From Nodosilinea sp. WJT8-NPBG4 (GTDB lineage: Bacteria; Cyanobacteriota; Cyanobacteriia; Phormidesmidales; Phormidesmidaceae), in the NCBI GenBank assembly GCA_019359285.1, contig JAHHHQ010000028.1, positions 1 through 64,000 on the forward strand: 64,000 bases of DNA, written 5' to 3'. The notes beneath the pieces were generated by a model, which worked only from the letters and a program-made list of their open reading frames with translations, was not told the DNA's origin and did no database searches. This document shows positions 44,534 through 53,134 of this stretch, piece by piece. Both the position numbers and the translations under genes were made by a program. The stretch's first letter is position 1; each line of letters starts with the position of its first letter.

Positions 44534-44567
44534 AAGCCCTAGGATCCCTCCAGGTATCCTAGGGCTT
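44534..44567 (-). terminator. Rho-independent terminator of the glyoxalase-like gene
   Basis: aagccctaggat and atcctagggctt form a 12-bp perfect stem with a 10-nt loop, followed on the minus strand by a T-run (ttttttttgcc). It is about 100 bp past the stop of the VOC-family gene. Confidence 0.85.
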
Positions 44568-44669
44568 AACAATCAGGGTGCATCTACCTTTCTCTAATAC
44601 GAATCAGGTAGCCTCCATCCGGAAAATTGCCAAAAAGTTTGGGCCAGTCGGACGAGCTATCCACCCGGC

Positions 44670-45058
44670 CTAGGCATCTACCAGTACACTCAGCTCTATC
44701 AAGTTGCCGTCGGGGTCGCGAATGTAGATCGACAGCAGCATCCCTGTGGCCCCGGTGCGCTGCACTGGCCCGGCGACAACAGGCACTTCGCAGGCATGGA
44801 GGTGGGCCAGAGCCGCATCTAAGGAGCCGGTAATGAGAAAGCACAGATCTGCCGAGCCGGGTGTGGGTGCCAGGGCGTGGGGGCAAAGGCCGCGCCAGCT
44901 TGGTGGAGGTTATTTTTTTGTTGTCCATAGCAAAGAGCCTGGCGATCGCCGCCAAAAGTCACCGCTACCATGCCCAGCACAGCCTGATAAAACTCACGGG
45001 TGCGGGAAATATCGGCCACAGTGAGCACCAGGTGGTCGAGCGCTGCAATCTGTATCAT
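44670..45058 (-). pseudogene. VOC/glyoxalase-family gene with a frameshift
   Basis: Reading from ATG 45058: IAALDHLVLTVADISRTREF, FGGDRQALCYGQQKNNLHQA, AFAP; then the frame is lost at a run of five G on the plus strand (44879-44883), and the ORF stops at 44819. In another frame the rest is intact: TPGSADLCFLITGSLDAALA, RTGATGMLLSIYIRDPDGNL, IELSVLVDA, then TAG (44670-44672). Adding one base in the G-run restores a normal ~128-residue VOC metalloprotein with H, D and E ligand positions. The cause may be a true mutation or a homopolymer sequencing error. Confidence 0.85.
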
Positions 45059-45164
45059 GGGCTAACCGATTTAACTATCATTGGCGTTTAAATAGGTGAA
45101 GCCTGCGGCCAGTGGGTCGTCACGGTGCATAATGCCATTGATATACGGTGTGGCAGAGTGAGCG

Positions 45165-45467
45165 GTGAAATACTTTTTTCTTTCGGATGGTTGGGTAACG
45201 GGCCGGGTATGGGAGTTTGGTGGCCTGTGGAACGAGCTGGGTTGGCAGCGCAAGCCCCATATACGCCGCCTTAATCTGTCAATTCAAGAACAGGGGGAAA
45301 CCCTGTGGCTTTACCAAGTCGAAGAGACAGTGCTGATGATCGAGGTTAAGCCCGAGGGCGTCACCAGCGAACCGATCGGGCAGGTGGTGCTGAAGCGATT
45401 GATTACGGCTGAGCAGGTGATTGAACGCCTATGTGCTCCCGCTGGCCAAGCACCAGATGTGCCTTGA
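45165..45467 (+). CDS. Conserved small cyanobacterial protein of unknown function
   Basis: 100 residues from GTG at 45165. Sequence YFFLSDGWVTGRVWEFGGLW, then IRRLNLSIQEQGETLWLYQV and VLMIEVKPEG. It looks like a compact beta-rich domain; I recall similar cyanobacterial hypothetical proteins but cannot name the family. gagtgag precedes the start. It lies divergent from the damaged VOC gene, about 105 bp away. Confidence 0.65.
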   Translation: MKYFFLSDGWVTGRVWEFGGLWNELGWQRKPHIRRLNLSIQEQGETLWLYQVEETVLMIEVKPEGVTSEPIGQVVLKRLITAEQVIERLCAPAGQAPDVP

Positions 45468-45659
45468 GTGCCTAACCCAGCTGGGGTTAGCCTGCTGGGC
45501 CTTAGACATTTTCTTGCCGTCCCCCAATGTAGCGCCCCAATCCTCCTAGACTGGAATTGGTGAGCAACATCCACGGCCCTTTGGAGGCAGGCGCAAGGGT
45601 GGATGCTCCGGGTCACACCGTGTATTTGGATTACACCACGTATTTAAGGAGATAGGGCG

Positions 45660-46310
45660 TTGGCGGTTCTAGCAATTGTGCTGCTGATAGTAGCGGCTTA
45701 TCTCTTGGGCTCACTGCCCACTGGCTACCTAGTCGCCAAGGCGATTAAGGGGATTGATATTCGGCAGCATGGCTCGGGGGGCACAGGGGCAACTAACGTG
45801 CTGCGAACCGTGGGCAAAGGCGCGGCGATCGCCGTGCTGTTGATCGACCTGCTCAAGGGGTTGCTGGCGGTGCTGCTGGTAGCGTTGGTCTGGCCTCAGG
45901 TGACGGCTCTGACCGCCCTAGATGCCCTCTGGCAGCCGTGGGTGGCCGTTGGGGCCGGGCTGATGGCCCTGGTGGGCCACAGCAAGTCGGTATGGATCAA
46001 CTTTACCGGCGGCAAATCGGTGGCTTCGGGGTTGGGGGTGCTAATTGGCTTGGCTTGGCCAGTTGCCCTGGGGGCAGCGATCGCCTTTGGCCTCGCTCTA
46101 GCCCTCAGCCGCATTGTGTCGCTGAGTTCAATAGTGGCGGCGATCGCGGCGGGCATTCTCATGGTCGTCACTGGCGAGCCCCTACCCTACGCGGTGCTAG
46201 GAGCGCTGGGAGCGTTCTACGTAATTCTGCGCCACCGCAGCAATATCGATCGCCTCCTGGCTGGTACCGAACCGCGTCTAGGGCAGCAATCCTCCGACCA
46301 AGGCGGCTAG
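45660..46310 (+). CDS. plsY: Glycerol-3-phosphate acyltransferase PlsY
   Basis: 216 residues, about five membrane segments. PlsY uses acyl-phosphate to acylate glycerol-3-phosphate in the first step of phospholipid and glycolipid synthesis. Seen: the three conserved motifs LLGSLPTGYLVAKAIKGIDI plus RQHGSGGTGATNVLRTVGKG, GLMALVGHSKSVWINFTGGK (normally HxxPVxLxFKGGKG; here HSKSVWINFTGGKS), and the third loop region VILRHRSNIDRLLAGTEPR. The start is TTG at 45660 with aaggag 8 nt upstream. The only oddity is the Pro-to-Ser/Lys change in the second motif. Confidence 0.95.
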   Translation: MAVLAIVLLIVAAYLLGSLPTGYLVAKAIKGIDIRQHGSGGTGATNVLRTVGKGAAIAVLLIDLLKGLLAVLLVALVWPQVTALTALDALWQPWVAVGAGLMALVGHSKSVWINFTGGKSVASGLGVLIGLAWPVALGAAIAFGLALALSRIVSLSSIVAAIAAGILMVVTGEPLPYAVLGALGAFYVILRHRSNIDRLLAGTEPRLGQQSSDQGG

Positions 46311-46322
46311 CCCAACAAGTAA

Positions 46323-46365
46323 AATCCCTAGGAGCTAACTCAGTTAAAAGTTGCTTCTAGGGATT
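46323..46365. terminator. Hairpin between plsY and the convergent fasciclin gene
   Basis: aatccctaggagc and gcttctagggatt pair over 13 positions (one wobble) with a 17-nt loop. It lies 12 bp past the plsY stop and 70 bp from the opposing gene's stop, so it can end either transcript. Confidence 0.6.
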
Positions 46366-46435
46366 CTTTAGGGAGTCAGAGAGTTGACGGGGTTGGGTCA
46401 GACGCCAGCATCAGCATCTGACCGATTAACTGACC

Positions 46436-47050
46436 CTAGAGAGTCAGACCGGGGGGCAAAATCACCTTGTCAATGCCGTGGATGATGCCGTTGCTGGCCT
46501 GAATGTCGGGGGTAACCACCATGGCGTCGTTGACCATGACTTCACCGGTAGCATCGTCCACCTCAATGGCAACAGAAGTGCCGGCGGCGGTGGGCACTTC
46601 ACCCGTGGTGACTTCAGCAGCAGGAATTTCATTCTCCAGCACGTGGTAGGTCAAAACTTGACGCAGCAAGTCCTGGTTTTCGGGCAGCAGCAGTTTGTCT
46701 AAGGTGCCTTCAGGCAGTGCTTCAAAAGCTTCGTTGGTGGGAGCGAACACGGTCACAGGGCCAGAGGCACTGAGAGTTTCGGTAAGGTCAGCAGCTTCAA
46801 TGGCTTCTGCAAGAATGCTGAAATCTTCGTCGCTAGCGGCCACATCAACTACGGTGTCGCCTTCGGCAGCAGTGCTCCCAGCCATGGGATCAGTCGCAGT
46901 AGTGGGCTCTTCAGTGGTGGTGGGGGCTTGCCCAACTTCTGTCTCGGCTGTAGGCTCAGAAGCACCACATGCAGCTAGCATAGCCGCAGCGCCCACGCTA
47001 GCAAAACCAATCATCCACCGCTTTGTCTTAGAGGAACGCATAATAGCCAT
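46436..47050 (-). CDS. Fasciclin (FAS1) domain lipoprotein
   Basis: About 204 residues. A lipoprotein signal ends at AAMLAAC; a Thr/Glu/Ala-rich linker follows (about 30-70). One FAS1 domain covers the rest: EDFSILAEAIEAADL, SGPVTVFAPTNEAFEALPEG, LLRQVLTYHVLENEIPAAEV and the C-terminal H-box NGIIHGIDKVILPPGL. FAS1 proteins act in adhesion or as periplasmic binding proteins. ATG 47050 (aagga 9 nt upstream) is preferred over the TTG in the track. Confidence 0.92.
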   Translation of the reverse strand: MAIMRSSKTKRWMIGFASVGAAAMLAACGASEPTAETEVGQAPTTTEEPTTATDPMAGSTAAEGDTVVDVAASDEDFSILAEAIEAADLTETLSASGPVTVFAPTNEAFEALPEGTLDKLLLPENQDLLRQVLTYHVLENEIPAAEVTTGEVPTAAGTSVAIEVDDATGEVMVNDAMVVTPDIQASNGIIHGIDKVILPPGLTL

Positions 47051-47281
47051 TGAAAACAATCCTTACACTCAAAACTGCATGCACGTTCGTGCGAAATTAT
47101 TAGGGCGAAGGCAGCGCCTTTGCACAGCGCCTTAAAGCACTTAACACACCTTAACGGTGCTCCCAAAGCGCTCCCTCCCCCAATAGGTAGAAACGAACCC
47201 TGGCAGCGGCGGCCAACAATCCATCCCAAGAGCGATGACGCCAGGCGGAAAAATAACCAACCCCACAGCTGGTCAACGCGC

Positions 47282-48709
47282 TTAAGCCCCTGGGGCAGGG
47301 ACGTCTGGGCCAGGGGCGGCCTCGTTATCAAATCGCTGCTGGCGCTGCTCCTGGAGGGCTAATAAGATTTGCTGATGGCGATCGCGGTTAATCGGGTAGC
47401 GGTAGCAAAACCACAGCCCCACCATCAGTAGCAGCGCCGGTAGAGGGCCAATCAGCAGGCGAATGGCGTTGAGGGCAGCGACGGGTTGAGTATCGGTGTT
47501 GGCCGTGTAGCCGGTCACGCTCAACAACTGACCAGAGATGAACAGCGCCAGGGCCAAGCCCAGCTTTTGCAGAAATACCAGGGCACTGAAGTAAAGCCCT
47601 TCCCGACGCAGGCCGGTGTTGAGTTCGTCTAGATCAATCACGTCGGGCAGCATCGCAAAGGGCACCATATAGAGGGTAGCCACCCCCATGCCCGCAATCA
47701 CCCCCAGGGTGTACATCCAGACCACTTGGCCAGGCTGCACCGTGGCTAGACCAGCAAGGGCGATCGCCGCCAGAGGCGCCCCCGTCAAAAACACCGTTCG
47801 CTTGCCCGTGCGCTTGGCCACCCAATCCCATAACCAGAGCATGGCGATCGCGGTTCCCTGCACCGCTAGGGCCATCTGAGCAAAGTGAGTCGCCGGCAAA
47901 CCCATCCAGGCGCCGACAAAGTAAGGCAGCATGGCGGCGGTCACCTGCACGCTCATCCAGCCGCAGAGATAGAGGCCTAAAACTTGGCGAAACGCACTGT
48001 TGCGAAATACGGTGCGCAGCTGGTTGAGCAGCGCCGGAGGAGCCACATCGCCCGCCAGCGAGGGGCGGCCCCGCTGCACCTGCCAGTAGCGCCGGTAGGT
48101 GCCCGCCACACAAATGCCAATCACCCCTAGAGCCAAGCTGGCCGAAAGCATTCCCAACAGCGCGTACTGGCGGGCCGGGTCGGCCACCCGCGCAAACACG
48201 ATCTGGGCCGTTACCAGGGCCACAATGCTGGCCCCAATGCTAAACGCCGACTTCATGCCAATCAAGTCGGTGCGTTCGTCGTAGTCGTCAGACAGTTCAG
48301 CAGCCAAGGCTGTGTAGGGCAGCTGCACCGCCGTAAAGGCCGCAAAGGCAAAAATCGACAGCACAATGTAGTAGGCAAACACCCCCATTTGAGTCGGGAA
48401 GGGCGGCACCACCCACAGCAGCACCGAGCAGATCGCCAAGGGAATCACGCCGCCCAGCATCCAGGGAAAACGGCGGCCTAGGGGCGACTGGGTGCAATCG
48501 CTCATCCAGCCAATAATCGGGTCATTGATGGCATCCCACACGCGGCCAAACAGCAGCACCGAGCCTGCCAGAGCCGGGCTCAGCCCCGCCACAGTCGTAA
48601 AGAAATACAGCACAAAAAATGCCGACAGGCTAGCGGGCACCGCTGCCGCTAACTCGCCCACGCCGTAAAACACTTTTACCGAAAAAGGCAGGGGCGATAG
48701 CTTAGCCAA
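47282..48709 (-). CDS. GPH-family (MelB-like) sugar:cation symporter of the MFS
   Basis: 475 residues with about 12 membrane segments. Seen: VFYGVGELAAAVPASLSAFF, then FGRVWDAINDPIIGWMSDCTQSPLGRRFPW, the signature of the glycoside-pentoside-hexuronide:cation symporters, and YTALAAELSDDYDERTDLIG. The Asp residues in helix II region (DAINDP) would coordinate Na+ or H+. The sugar substrate is unknown. It is monocistronic and divergent from a small lipoprotein gene. Confidence 0.92.
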   Translation of the reverse strand: MAKLSPLPFSVKVFYGVGELAAAVPASLSAFFVLYFFTTVAGLSPALAGSVLLFGRVWDAINDPIIGWMSDCTQSPLGRRFPWMLGGVIPLAICSVLLWVVPPFPTQMGVFAYYIVLSIFAFAAFTAVQLPYTALAAELSDDYDERTDLIGMKSAFSIGASIVALVTAQIVFARVADPARQYALLGMLSASLALGVIGICVAGTYRRYWQVQRGRPSLAGDVAPPALLNQLRTVFRNSAFRQVLGLYLCGWMSVQVTAAMLPYFVGAWMGLPATHFAQMALAVQGTAIAMLWLWDWVAKRTGKRTVFLTGAPLAAIALAGLATVQPGQVVWMYTLGVIAGMGVATLYMVPFAMLPDVIDLDELNTGLRREGLYFSALVFLQKLGLALALFISGQLLSVTGYTANTDTQPVAALNAIRLLIGPLPALLLMVGLWFCYRYPINRDRHQQILLALQEQRQQRFDNEAAPGPDVPAPGA

Positions 48710-48842
48710 CGAACAGGACTCCAGATGAATAGGGGATTATCATGCCATAGGTTTAACTGGGATGGCAGTTTTTAGGCAGTTGCGGCGATCGGGCAACGCG
48801 ATAAGATAGCGGCGACATTGTTTAGCGGGTGATAGAGCCACC

Positions 48843-49529
48843 ATGACAACCCAGACAAAGGTTGCGACGGCGCTGCTGCTGGTCGTGGGGCTGGTGAGTG
48901 CCTGCGATCGCCAACCCCCGACCGCTACCTCGGCCCCCCTCACTACCCCTGTCGCCGAAGGGCCACCGCCGCCCCCCGAAGGCGCTTTTTTGGCCCAAAT
49001 GTCGCCCACCCAAACCAGCCAGCTCACCAGTCTAGGAATTGAGGTGGTGGTGCCGGGGCAGGTGCCGCCGTCCTTTGCGATCGTAGAAATGCGGGTTGAC
49101 TCCAGCGATTCCGGCCCTGGCTATCTGGTGGTCTACCAAAGCAATGCCTCAGAAGGAGCGGCCGCTGGCCAAGGCAGTCAGTGCTTTGCCGTCGAGTTTG
49201 CCGCTGAGGGCATTGGCAGTTCCCCTGCCACCGAAAGCCGCATTCCCATTCAGCCGCCGCTGTTTGGTGACCAGGGCTATGGCCTCAACTATGGCCCCTT
49301 TACCGATGCCAATCTGCGGGCCGAGTTTCCTGACTCCAACTTGTCCACCGACTGGATGTTGGGGGCTTCTGGCGCTTACCGGCTGGTGGGGGCGACCTAC
49401 ATTGGCGACCTGTTTGAGTCGCTCCAGGCCTGCGAAGATGTCAGCCCCGAGGAAGCCGTAGCCCTGGCCGAATCGTTCACGGTGCTGACCGCCGATCCGA
49501 TGGCTGAGCCCCCCGGCAGCGCCCCTTAA
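48843..49529 (+). CDS. Predicted lipoprotein of unknown function
   Basis: 228 residues. A type II signal peptide ends in GLVSAC. A Pro/Thr-rich stretch (about 25-45) precedes a globular region with WMLGASGAYRLVGATYIG and two Cys (SQCFAVEF, LQACEDV) that may form a disulfide. No named family is recognised. It is divergent from the GPH symporter and about 125 bp upstream of psb28. Confidence 0.75.
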   Translation: MTTQTKVATALLLVVGLVSACDRQPPTATSAPLTTPVAEGPPPPPEGAFLAQMSPTQTSQLTSLGIEVVVPGQVPPSFAIVEMRVDSSDSGPGYLVVYQSNASEGAAAGQGSQCFAVEFAAEGIGSSPATESRIPIQPPLFGDQGYGLNYGPFTDANLRAEFPDSNLSTDWMLGASGAYRLVGATYIGDLFESLQACEDVSPEEAVALAESFTVLTADPMAEPPGSAP

Positions 49530-49653
49530 AGATATTGGGTGGGGCGGCCTGATCCCGCGGCGGTGGTGGAGTTGATCCCCGTGTCAGATCCAGTTCCGGT
49601 ATCGTGCGAGAATGAATTTTTATAAATGGCAATCTTAGATTAGGACGTTTGGC

Positions 49654-49989
49654 ATGGCCGAGATTCAATTTGCCCGTGGCGTTGCAGAACCAGTGATTCC
49701 CGACGTGCGGCTCACCCGCGCCAAGGATGGCTCCGACGGTACGGCCACCTTCTACTTTGACCATCCCCAGGCCCTCTCTCAGCAGGCAGGGGTGGAAATC
49801 ACCGGTATGTACCTGGTCGATGAAGAGGGCGAACTGATGAGCCGTGAGGTCAACGGTCGGTTTGTCAACGGCGAACCCGCTGGCATTGAGGCCACCTACA
49901 TTATGAAAAGCGAAGCCGAGTGGGATCGCTTTATGCGGTTTATGAATCGCTACGCCGAGCAAAACGGGTTGGGCTTTACCAAGAGCTAG
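49654..49989 (+). CDS. psb28: Photosystem II assembly factor Psb28
   Basis: 111 residues, the expected length. It binds the cytoplasmic side of CP47/cyt b559 in photosystem II assembly intermediates. Seen: [75 protein letters not shown] and [19 protein letters not shown], all diagnostic. The mog gene follows after 14 bp, so the two are probably co-transcribed. Confidence 0.97.
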   Translation: MAEIQFARGVAEPVIPDVRLTRAKDGSDGTATFYFDHPQALSQQAGVEITGMYLVDEEGELMSREVNGRFVNGEPAGIEATYIMKSEAEWDRFMRFMNRYAEQNGLGFTKS

Positions 49990-50003
49990 GTGCCACCCCA
50001 ACC

Positions 50004-50492
50004 ATGGCCCATCCCCCGGCGTTAGGCAGACCGGTGCGCTGCGCGGTATTTACTGTGAGCGACACCCGCACCGTCGAGAGCGATCGCAGCGGGCAACTCC
50101 TGCAAACCCTGTTGGCTGAGGCGGGCCACCAGGTAAGCGACTACCGCATCGTCCCCGACGAGCCGCAGCAGATTCGCCCGCTGTGCCAGACATTGGCAGC
50201 GCAGGTTGACTGCATTATTCTCACCGGGGGGACAGGGATTGCCCCGCGCGATACCACCTACGATGCGATCGCAGCCCTGCTGGAGAAAACCCTGCCGGGG
50301 TTTGGGGAAATCTTTCGCCATCTCAGCTTTCAGGAAATTGGCTCCCGCGCCATGGCCTCCCGCGCTGTAGCCGGGGTTTATCAATCTACCCTAATTTTTG
50401 CGCTGCCGGGGTCGAGCAAAGCGGTGACCCTAGCCATGGAGGCGCTGATTTTGCCGGAGTTGCCGCATCTGGTTAGCCTGATGCAGAGCTGA
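50004..50492 (+). CDS. Molybdenum cofactor biosynthesis protein, MoaB/Mog type
   Basis: 162 residues from the ATG at 50004; the track start at 49920 runs into psb28. Mog-family proteins adenylylate molybdopterin before metal insertion. Seen: VFTVSDTRTVESDRSGQLL, YRIVPDEPQQI, CIILTGGTGIAPRDTTYDA (MPT-binding loop) and GSRAMASRAVAGVY, IFALPGSSKAVTLAMEALI. It follows psb28 by 14 bp. Confidence 0.95.
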   Translation: MAHPPALGRPVRCAVFTVSDTRTVESDRSGQLLQTLLAEAGHQVSDYRIVPDEPQQIRPLCQTLAAQVDCIILTGGTGIAPRDTTYDAIAALLEKTLPGFGEIFRHLSFQEIGSRAMASRAVAGVYQSTLIFALPGSSKAVTLAMEALILPELPHLVSLMQS

Positions 50493-50656
50493 TTGGCTAC
50501 GGCCTAGGTTCACCTCAACGAACCGTAGGGGCTGTTTTGGTGAGCGGGTGAAACGGTCAGCCAGCTAGCAGGTTTGAACTCCCGACCTGCCAACTAATGT
50601 ATTAACTGTCATTTTCCTTCTTAGCGGCACTGACGTTTCCTTCTATTCACCGCACT

Positions 50657-51490
50657 ATGGCCTCAGCAACTTCGACTCAGTGGGCGCGTTTACTCAAAAA
50701 CCAGGGCACCTGGGTCGGGTCGTTTACTCAGGTATCTCCGACTGGGGAAATTTTGCAAGACACGCCCTCAGAGGTGGCGCTGAGCCCGCTCAACGGGGGT
50801 AATACGATGCGCCAGGAAATTCGCAAGCGCCCTCCCGGCCAGCCCCCCAGCGAAACGGTGTTGGAATACAGTTCCCTGGGGCGGGGAGTGCTGTTTTGCG
50901 AAACAGGTGCCTTTTCTCAGGGGTCGATTCAGCGTAGCCCGGTGAGCGAGTTTGGGGCCGAGCTAGGGCTGATCCACGGCAGCGAGCGCCTGCGCGTGGC
51001 CCAGGTTTTTCCTCGGCAGCCCACCCTTGGCAGTTTGACCCTGATTCGAGAGCATTTGGCCGGCACCGAACCCACTCCGCGCCCCACGCTCACAGTGGGT
51101 CAGCTGATCGGCACCTGGGTGGGAGAGGCCACCACGGTATTTCCTGACTGGCAGCCCCAGCGATCGATGACGACTCAGCTAGAGATTCAGCGGGAGGGCG
51201 ATCGCCCTGTTACCCAAACCCTCACCTTTGGCAACAGCACCGCCATCCAGTTTCAGGGTCAGCTGGTTGGTTCAACCCTGACCTTTGAGCAGGGCAGCCA
51301 GCCAGTTACCGTCTTGCTCTTACCGGGGGGGGCTTCGGCTACCTTTCCCACCGAGATTCAGTCGGGGCAGCCGCTATTTTTGGAGGCTGGCTGGCTAATT
51401 ACTCCCACCCTGCGACAGCGACTAATTCGCACCTACAATGCCCAAGGCACTTGGGAAAGCCTGACCCTCGTAACTGAACAAAAAGTATAG
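50657..51490 (+). CDS. DUF3598 family protein
   Basis: 277 residues. The first domain has WARLLKNQGTWVGSFTQVSP and TVLEYSSLGRGVLFCETGAF; the second has VGQLIGTWVGEATTVFPDW. The paired lipocalin-like beta-barrel pattern is typical of DUF3598 proteins found mainly in cyanobacteria and plastids. Function unknown. No signal peptide, so it is cytoplasmic. Start ATG at 50657. Confidence 0.85.
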   Translation: MASATSTQWARLLKNQGTWVGSFTQVSPTGEILQDTPSEVALSPLNGGNTMRQEIRKRPPGQPPSETVLEYSSLGRGVLFCETGAFSQGSIQRSPVSEFGAELGLIHGSERLRVAQVFPRQPTLGSLTLIREHLAGTEPTPRPTLTVGQLIGTWVGEATTVFPDWQPQRSMTTQLEIQREGDRPVTQTLTFGNSTAIQFQGQLVGSTLTFEQGSQPVTVLLLPGGASATFPTEIQSGQPLFLEAGWLITPTLRQRLIRTYNAQGTWESLTLVTEQKV

Positions 51491-51689
51491 TCTTCAGTCT
51501 TCCCCGACATAGAGTGACCCTAGTAGCTTTCCATCCATAGATGCTGTGGAAACGGCCCTGCTCAACCGAAACACTACAATCGCTAAAGTTCGGGTCAGGA
51601 CAGCCCAAAATGCATGAACTTAAGCCTGGCGAGTTTTTTTGGTTTTCGCTCTTCTATTTTCGTTCTTTTGCTACGGCCAAACCCACCTT

Positions 51690-52973
51690 CTAGTCTGAAG
51701 AAAGCCCTTTGACCCGGTAGCCGATGTCGCGGCGGTAATACATGCCTTCAAAGCAAATTTTGTCGATCGCCTCGTAGGCATTGGCGATCGCCGCCTCAAA
51801 GGTTTCGCCCAAACCCGTCACCCCCAGCACGCGTCCGCCATCGGCCACAATGCTGTTGCCCCGGCGGCGAGTGCCCGCATGAAACACCAGCGCTCCGGTG
51901 GCGGCGGCTTCTTCAAAACCAACGATTTCCATGCCTTTGGGATATTTGTCGGGGTAGCCCTCGGCGGCTACCACCACGCAGGCGGCGGCTTCCGGCTTCC
52001 ATTTCAACTTTAAGGTGTCGAGCCGCCCTTCGATGCATGCCAGCATCACCTCCTCCAGCGGAGTTTCGAGCAGAGGCAGCACGGCCTGGGTCTCGGGGTC
52101 ACCTAGACGGCAGTTAAACTCCACCACTTTGGGCTCGCCCTCGGGGGTAATCATCAGCCCAGCGTAGAGAATGCCGCGATAGTCGATGCCTCGGCCGCGT
52201 AGGGTGGCGATCGCCGGCTCTAGCACCTCTTTTTGCACCCGCTCCATAATGGCAGGGGTCACTACTGGCGTAGGGGCGTAGGCTCCCATGCCGCCAGTGT
52301 TAGGGCCAGTGTCGCCTTCGCCAATGGCCTTGTGGTCTTGGGCGGGCACCAGGGGGCGAATGGTTTGCCCATCAGTGATGGCCAGCACCGATGCCTCCTG
52401 GCCGGTCATAAATTCTTCGATCACCACCTGGTGACCGGCGACTCCGAACTTGCCGCTAAACGCATCCTTGACGGCTTGAATGGCCTCATCTAGGGTGTGG
52501 GCCACGGTGACGCCCTTACCCGCTGCAAGCCCATCAGCCTTGACCACGATAGGGGCACCCTGCTGCTCTAAGTAGGCTAAAGCGGCCGCTGCTTCCTCAA
52601 AAACCGCGGCTTTGGCGGTGGGAATGCCCGCCTCAACCATCAGCGCCTTGGCCCAGGCCTTGCTGGCCTCGATTTGCGCCCCTGCCTGACAGGGGCCAAA
52701 CACCTTAAGCCCCTGCTCTTGCAGATAGTCGGTAATTCCCTCGGCCAGGGGCTGCTCGGGGCCGACCACGACCAGCTCTAGGTTGTTGACCAGGGCAAAA
52801 CGAGCGATGCCCTCAAAGTCGGTGGGGGCCATCGCCAGGTTGCGGCAGTGGGGCAGGGTAGCGGTGCCGCCGTTGCCTGGTACGCAGACCACCTCAGTGA
52901 TTTTGGGCGATCGCAGCAACGACCAGGCCAGGGTATGTTCACGGCCACCGCTGCCGACCACAAGAGCTTTCAC
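51690..52973 (-). CDS. purD: Phosphoribosylamine--glycine ligase
   Basis: 427 residues from a GTG at 52973, giving MKALVVGSGGREHTLAWSLL; the track starts 15 residues earlier. It catalyses the second step of purine synthesis. Seen: VVGPEQPLAEGITDYLQEQG, FGPCQAGAQIEASKAWAKAL, IVVKADGLAAGKGVTVAHTL (ATP-grasp), QDHKAIGEGDTGPNTGGMGA and EFNCRLGDPETQAVLPLLE. All catalytic blocks are present. It is transcribed alone on the minus strand. Confidence 0.97.
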   Translation of the reverse strand: MKALVVGSGGREHTLAWSLLRSPKITEVVCVPGNGGTATLPHCRNLAMAPTDFEGIARFALVNNLELVVVGPEQPLAEGITDYLQEQGLKVFGPCQAGAQIEASKAWAKALMVEAGIPTAKAAVFEEAAAALAYLEQQGAPIVVKADGLAAGKGVTVAHTLDEAIQAVKDAFSGKFGVAGHQVVIEEFMTGQEASVLAITDGQTIRPLVPAQDHKAIGEGDTGPNTGGMGAYAPTPVVTPAIMERVQKEVLEPAIATLRGRGIDYRGILYAGLMITPEGEPKVVEFNCRLGDPETQAVLPLLETPLEEVMLACIEGRLDTLKLKWKPEAAACVVVAAEGYPDKYPKGMEIVGFEEAAATGALVFHAGTRRRGNSIVADGGRVLGVTGLGETFEAAIANAYEAIDKICFEGMYYRRDIGYRVKGLSSD

Positions 52974-53134
52974 AGGCAATTTTCCAAAAATGCGAAACTT
53001 ATTTTCCCACGTTGCCACCGTAAATGGATGGCGGCTTTACTCGGGGTGGATAGACGGTACTGAGGTGACCTAGATTCCGGGTCGCTAGGGACAGCCGGTT
53101 CTATAAACCCCTCTTTTGCAGCCCTGGCCCCATC

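Noticed and set aside
44584-44955. 123-residue minus-strand ORF as a separate gene
   Set aside because: It is an out-of-frame reading of the damaged VOC gene; the frame giving TPGSADLCFL is the real one.
47011-47331. 106-residue minus-strand ORF between the fasciclin and symporter genes
   Set aside because: It overlaps both real genes, is Cys/Arg-rich and has no family resemblance.
50560-50610. tRNA-like stretch (gcaggtttgaactcccgacctgcc)
   Set aside because: It resembles a T-arm by sequence, but the pairing gives an 11-nt loop and no acceptor, D or anticodon arms could be built.
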